A DNA stretch of 64,000 nt from Heliopora coerulea (lineage: Eukaryota > Cnidaria > Anthozoa > Scleralcyonacea > Helioporidae): assembly GCA_030142905.1 (NCBI GenBank), contig JASJOG010000245.1, positions 395,839 through 459,838 on the forward strand. The letters are read 5' to 3'. The notes beneath the pieces are model-generated. The model did not search any database. It saw only the letters and a program-made list of their open reading frames with translations, and had not been told where the DNA came from. The position numbers and the translations under genes were made by a program. Positions 60,266-64,000 of this stretch are shown one piece after another; position 1 is the first letter of the stretch; each line of letters begins with the position of its first letter.

Positions 60266-62436
60266 TAGTGATGGGCAATACCAGCTTTTTTTTCATTTGA
60301 TACGATACTTGACCAATACTGGCCATTTTTTTCAATAGTGATACCAATACCGGTACCGATACCAATATAGAATAGGAAAAATATTAATAACAATAATATC
60401 AACATATGTAAACTAGCCATATTTGCTGTACATATAATATATTGTCAACACTCAAGAATGTTATTTTACTACATGCTCTTATTCAAAAACAACATTATGT
60501 CAACATTCTTTGCTTTTGATCTGCTTCACCGATTAGATACAAGTTCACCTGCCTTTGAGAACAATCTTTCCGATGGAACAGATGTGGCTGGTATACATAA
60601 GTACTTCTTTGCAAGTTGTGACAGCAAATTAAACCATTTCTCATTTGCCTTCCACCATACCAGTGGATCTTTGGCCCTTGGTAATACTTCTTCTGCAAAG
60701 TATCCTTCGGCTTCAACTAATGCCTTGTTTGTGACATTTCTGGTGGACTGGGAATCAACAACCTTTAGGTCAAACAGATCCCACAAGCCGGGTGGTTTAT
60801 TAACTTCGGACGTTTCATCACCTTCTTCTTGTGGTTTCTTGGTATTTGATTCTAGTGGAATAAGTGCTTTGGCCTCCTCAATTATCCACCGTTCTGCTTG
60901 TCAAGTGGCTTCACGATTAGAAAAAGCCAACTTCTTCATCCTTGGATCCAAGAAGATGGGTGCACTCTATAGCTGTAAATCATCATCACATTTGGGCACT
61001 CAACATTGTCCTGAGTAAAGTATCTTCACGTGAGCTTCCAGCTGCTAAGTGTTTCAGTGATCTTTGGAGGGGTATTGGTTTCGACATGGATAAATATAGG
61101 TCAGCTGAGATCTCTCGTGTTGCAGTTTCAAATGGTTGCAAAGCTGACAATGAAGTTTTCAGTAACTTGAAATCTTCTGCTGAAAGGCACAAATCGTTGG
61201 GGCCCAATAGGCATAGAGCAGTTGTTATAGCATCGTGGTGCTTAACGATGTGGTTAAACATAAAAAAGGTAGAATTCCATCTTGTGCCCACCTCTTGGAT
61301 GAGTTTGTGTTCTGGGAGGTTAAGTTGGTATTGTACTTCCTTTAATTTCTCTGTTGCTTTGACACTTTGATGAAAGGTCACAATCTGCTTACACTTTTTC
61401 TTGACCACACTCACACTTTCATCTGATTTTATCGCCTCAGAAACGACAAGATTCAGTGTATGGAAAAACAGGGAACATGGTTCCAACCAACAATTTTAAC
61501 AGCTGCCACAATATTTGAGACATTGTCTGTTACTATGGTAATGATCTTTTCAGAAATCTTCCATTTCTCTGCAGCTTTTCTCACTGAATCTGCAATATTT
61601 TCAGCAGTGTGGCTTAGTTCAAGGTGAAAAGTCTCTAACACCAAAGATCTGAGCTCCCACATTTCAGTCAGGAAATGACAGGTTATTGTCATGTAGCTTT
61701 CTGTTGCTCGAGAAGTCCACAAATCACTTGTTGGAGCAACATGAGAAACTGCGGCAGTTTCCTTTTTGACTATATCTGCCTCTTTTGAGTATTTATCTTG
61801 CAACATTTGCATTATTGTTCTTTCGAGATGGAAGCTGATATCTTGGGTCAAGGACATTTAACAATGATTTAAATCCTTCATCCTCCACAAGTTAGACTGG
61901 CTGCATGTCCTTTACGATAATTTTAAAAACACTGTCATCAATGGTTTTTTCTTTTTGTTGATGTTGATGAGTATTTAAAATGTTTTTGAATTGAGTCTTG
62001 CAATGTCTGCTGCTTAAGATTGGCACCTTTCAGTTTCTTGGTATTTTCATTTTTCTGCTCTTCTTATTGACTGGAGTGCTTTATCTTTAAATGCTAGTGA
62101 TTCAAAAAGAAATGCGTTAGTAATCACTAGTGAAATAAATCAAACGATGAATACTTTGATATGTGCAAGCTCTATCAGCAACTATAATATTAAAAATACC
62201 TTGAAACAATTCGAACTATTGTTAGAATGTTTGAGACATTACACTCCGCTTTTTCACCATCATTTGCTACCTTGCTAAAATAGGCCCATACAACACTCTT
62301 TAAATGCTTTCCATTTGACCTACTACTCTTGGAACTTTCTCCTCCTACAGATAATAAAATAAAACAGATTTGTTTTCAAATGATGGCATTTTTCCAAAAA
62401 TTCAAGTAACAAATAATTACCTTTATCCATAATTCG
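60266..62436 (-). pseudogene. hAT-2 transposase (ZBED-like), spliced and broken
   Basis: The left terminus near 60266 reads TAGTGATGGGCAATACC, a hAT-type end. The gene runs on the minus strand. A first exon MDK ends at 62427 with a GTAATT donor. The second (about 62350-62203) carries a BED-finger start (VWAYFSKV...KAEC, with the second Cys replaced). The body follows: QTLQDSIQKHF, KDMQPV with stop, LVEDEGFKSLLNVLDPRY (62000-61870), then 61857-61453 (VAPTSDLWTSRATESYM, IVTDNVSNIVAAV), 61486-60986 (FHTLNLVVSEAI, EVGTRWNSTFFM), and the dimerisation domain at 60786-60526 ([32 protein letters not shown]). Several shifts. It was inserted in Gypsy-4. Confidence 0.83.
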
Positions 62437-62477
62437 TGGCCAACCACGAGGTGAAATTCATTTAAGTTCAACATGAG

Positions 62478-64000
62478 CAGGGTTGCCAGGTCGCATGGTT
62501 GAAAACAGCCCAAAACTAGCCCAAGTCCTTCCGAAAAAAGAAGCCCAAAGTAGCCCAAATACTTCAACAAATTACGGTATTCATTATGATGGATAACAGC
62601 CAGGCAACAGATAAGGCCAAATTTTATTAAACTTATAATATGAGCTCTCTTTACCGTTACTGTATAACAAAAAAAAATTAACTTTGCAACAAACAACTAC
62701 TGAGCATCGCTATCTGGTTCCGATAGTCTATAGATTTCATTAGTAAATCTTGCCAACATATCAGATGAGGGAGTAAAGCTGTTGCAGCAAATGTTTCGCA
62801 TTGCCATATGCAATCTGACATGGAGAAGATTCTCAAGTAGTGACTGTCCCATTCTATTACGGAGTTTATATTTCAGTAATGCCATCTGGGAAAAGGTTCT
62901 TTCCACTGGCGCATTACTGAATGGTAGGGCAAGAATGGAAAGCATGAATTTGCCCAAGTCTTCAAAATCCTGGTCACCACAGGCGTCTGTATGCGTGGCA
63001 ACGTCAATCCAGAACTGTTCAACGTCTTCATCATCTTTATTGGGCCACCGAATAGCACTAAGGTGGCTATATTGCTGATCAAGCTTGGCCAGCTCTCCTC
63101 TAAATAATGGTAGGAAAGTAACCTTTTCCAAGGCCTGCTTTCTTCTTCCGAGAATAATAGCTGGAATTAACTCGGAAAGAGACTCCAAACGCTCCACGTT
63201 TGATGGCAGTCCTCCTTCATTTGCTTTAACAATTCGAGCAAATAAGACCAACATCGCACTTTGATGGCATCACTTTGGGTGGTGGTCAGCTGCGTTTCTG
63301 CCAAGGTAATTTGAAACGAAGTGCCAAAGTTGACGGCACACAGTGGAAGGTGGTTGTTTTCGTTATCTATGTCATACATTAGTGTGGAAAGCCACGATGT
63401 AAAAGTGACTGGTTTCATGACACGGCAAAGAAGAGCTCTGTACAGGTTCATAAGTTCCGATAAGAGCTTTAGCGGGTTTGCGGACGCTGCCTGGAAGATC
63501 TTATTCACTCGATTCAACTCTTTGAGAATGGGCTGGAGAAAGACGAAGTATAATTTGTTTTTCTTATCAGTATACATCTGATAGAGCAATTCTGCAGTGT
63601 AATTTCGTTCCTCGTCTTTAGCTATCTGGAAACGAAGTTTCAGTTCATGAAATTGATCAATGATGCGGTCAACACATGCTGAGATGGAAAGCCAGCGTGT
63701 ACCAGAAAGCCTCAGAATTTTCAAAGGGATTTCTCCAATGTTCATCGCAGAGTACAGTTCATGATACTTCTGCTGTCTTAACGTGCTGTGTGAAAACCAG
63801 TTTAGGTTTCTGAAACCATGAACTGGATATTCCTGGGCATTACTTTCAGGGAATGGGAGGAGCAGAGCTGGATTGAGTGGCAAATAAATTTGATATGTAT
63901 TGTTTGGACATATTTCCCGAAACTTTGTAATCACTGAATTATTTCTTCCACACATCGTATTGCAGCCATCTGTAGCTAAACCCATGCAGTCTTTAATGTT
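62478..64000 (-). mobile_element. hAT-3: element running off the right edge, with transposase gene
   Basis: It starts CAGGGTTGCCAGGTCGC at 62478, a hAT-type end; the other end lies outside. The transposase is on the minus strand: 63985-63270 (MGLATDGCNTMCGRNN, VHGFRNLNWFSHSTLR, LSGTRWLSISACVDRI, LQPILKELNRVNKIF) then, after a shift at about 63260, 63254-62697 (LSELIPAIILGRRKQAL, LSILALPFSNAPVERTFSQM, MGQSLLENLLHVRLHM) to the stop. The N-V-R-F-S motif marks the hAT dimerisation domain. Only one shift is seen, so it is younger than hAT-2. It abuts the 5' end of hAT-2. Confidence 0.8.

Noticed and set aside
62101..62140. TAGTAATCACTAG-type palindrome as the second hAT-2 end
   Set aside because: It does not match the TAGTGATGGGCAATACC terminus beyond a few bases and lies inside the gene, between exons.

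Overview
This window is a piece of an animal (most likely invertebrate) nuclear genome made almost entirely of nested transposable elements. Evidence for an animal: AT-rich DNA, spliced pseudogenes, PIF/Harbinger and hAT transposons, Ty3/gypsy retrotransposons, THAP and P2X7-like domains, a Crypton-type recombinase and Polinton (Maverick) virus-like elements. There are no bacterial operons, rRNA, tRNA or CRISPR. Names such as Polinton-A, Gypsy-1 and hAT-1 are local labels.

Left and centre (about 1-44142). After flanking DNA with an unknown decayed ORF, a LINE fragment and a short hAT-type element (hAT-1), a Polinton runs from 4239 to 44136 (Polinton-A). It is old and broken. A PIF/Harbinger element (5299-9142, itself carrying a 154-bp MITE in an intron) sits in its DNA polymerase gene, and a 500-bp MITE (37530-38029) sits in a virion gene. 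A 4.35-kb gypsy element with 145-bp LTRs (Gypsy-1, 12723-33160, 5-bp TSD ATATT) sits in the last codons of a coiled-coil gene. Gypsy-1 was in turn hit in its reverse transcriptase by a second, younger Polinton (Polinton-B, 14312-30392, 16,081 bp, about 330-bp inverted repeats, 6-bp TSD CATGGG). The result is a virus-like element inside a retrotransposon inside a related virus-like element, with target duplications readable at each level.

Polinton-B keeps a nearly complete gene set. On the minus strand: protein-primed DNA polymerase B, two small accessory genes (one SAP-like plus NUMOD1-like), a coiled-coil membrane protein, two small membrane proteins, a fibre-like protein with phage-tail-type repeats and a lectin-like C-terminus, a penton-like candidate, and a ~500-residue membrane-anchored protein. 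On the plus strand: a DDE integrase with chromodomain, a membrane-active candidate, a major-capsid candidate, the packaging ATPase, and a helical protein. Most genes begin at or just after a TATAAATAAATG-type motif, and several gene ends carry runs of tiny triloop hairpins. Polinton-A carries homologues of nearly all of these but has different accessory genes (VRR-NUC nuclease, Bro-N, zinc-ribbon protein) and the penton-like gene on the opposite strand.

Right side (44137-64000). About 6 kb of flanking DNA holds a Crypton-like recombinase fragment, a P2X7-intracellular-domain-like gene ending in a 46-bp hairpin, and a THAP-type gene. Then comes a second nest on the minus strand: Gypsy-4 3' LTR (49962-59628) interrupted by Gypsy-2 (50202-59391, Gmr1-type with integrase before RT, TSD AGCAC), interrupted in its gag zinc knuckle by Gypsy-3 (about 54000-58196). 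The window ends in two hAT transposase genes (hAT-2, hAT-3).

Almost every gene has frameshifts or stops. Many single-base shifts lie in A/T homopolymers, so real decay and assembly error cannot be separated from this sequence alone.
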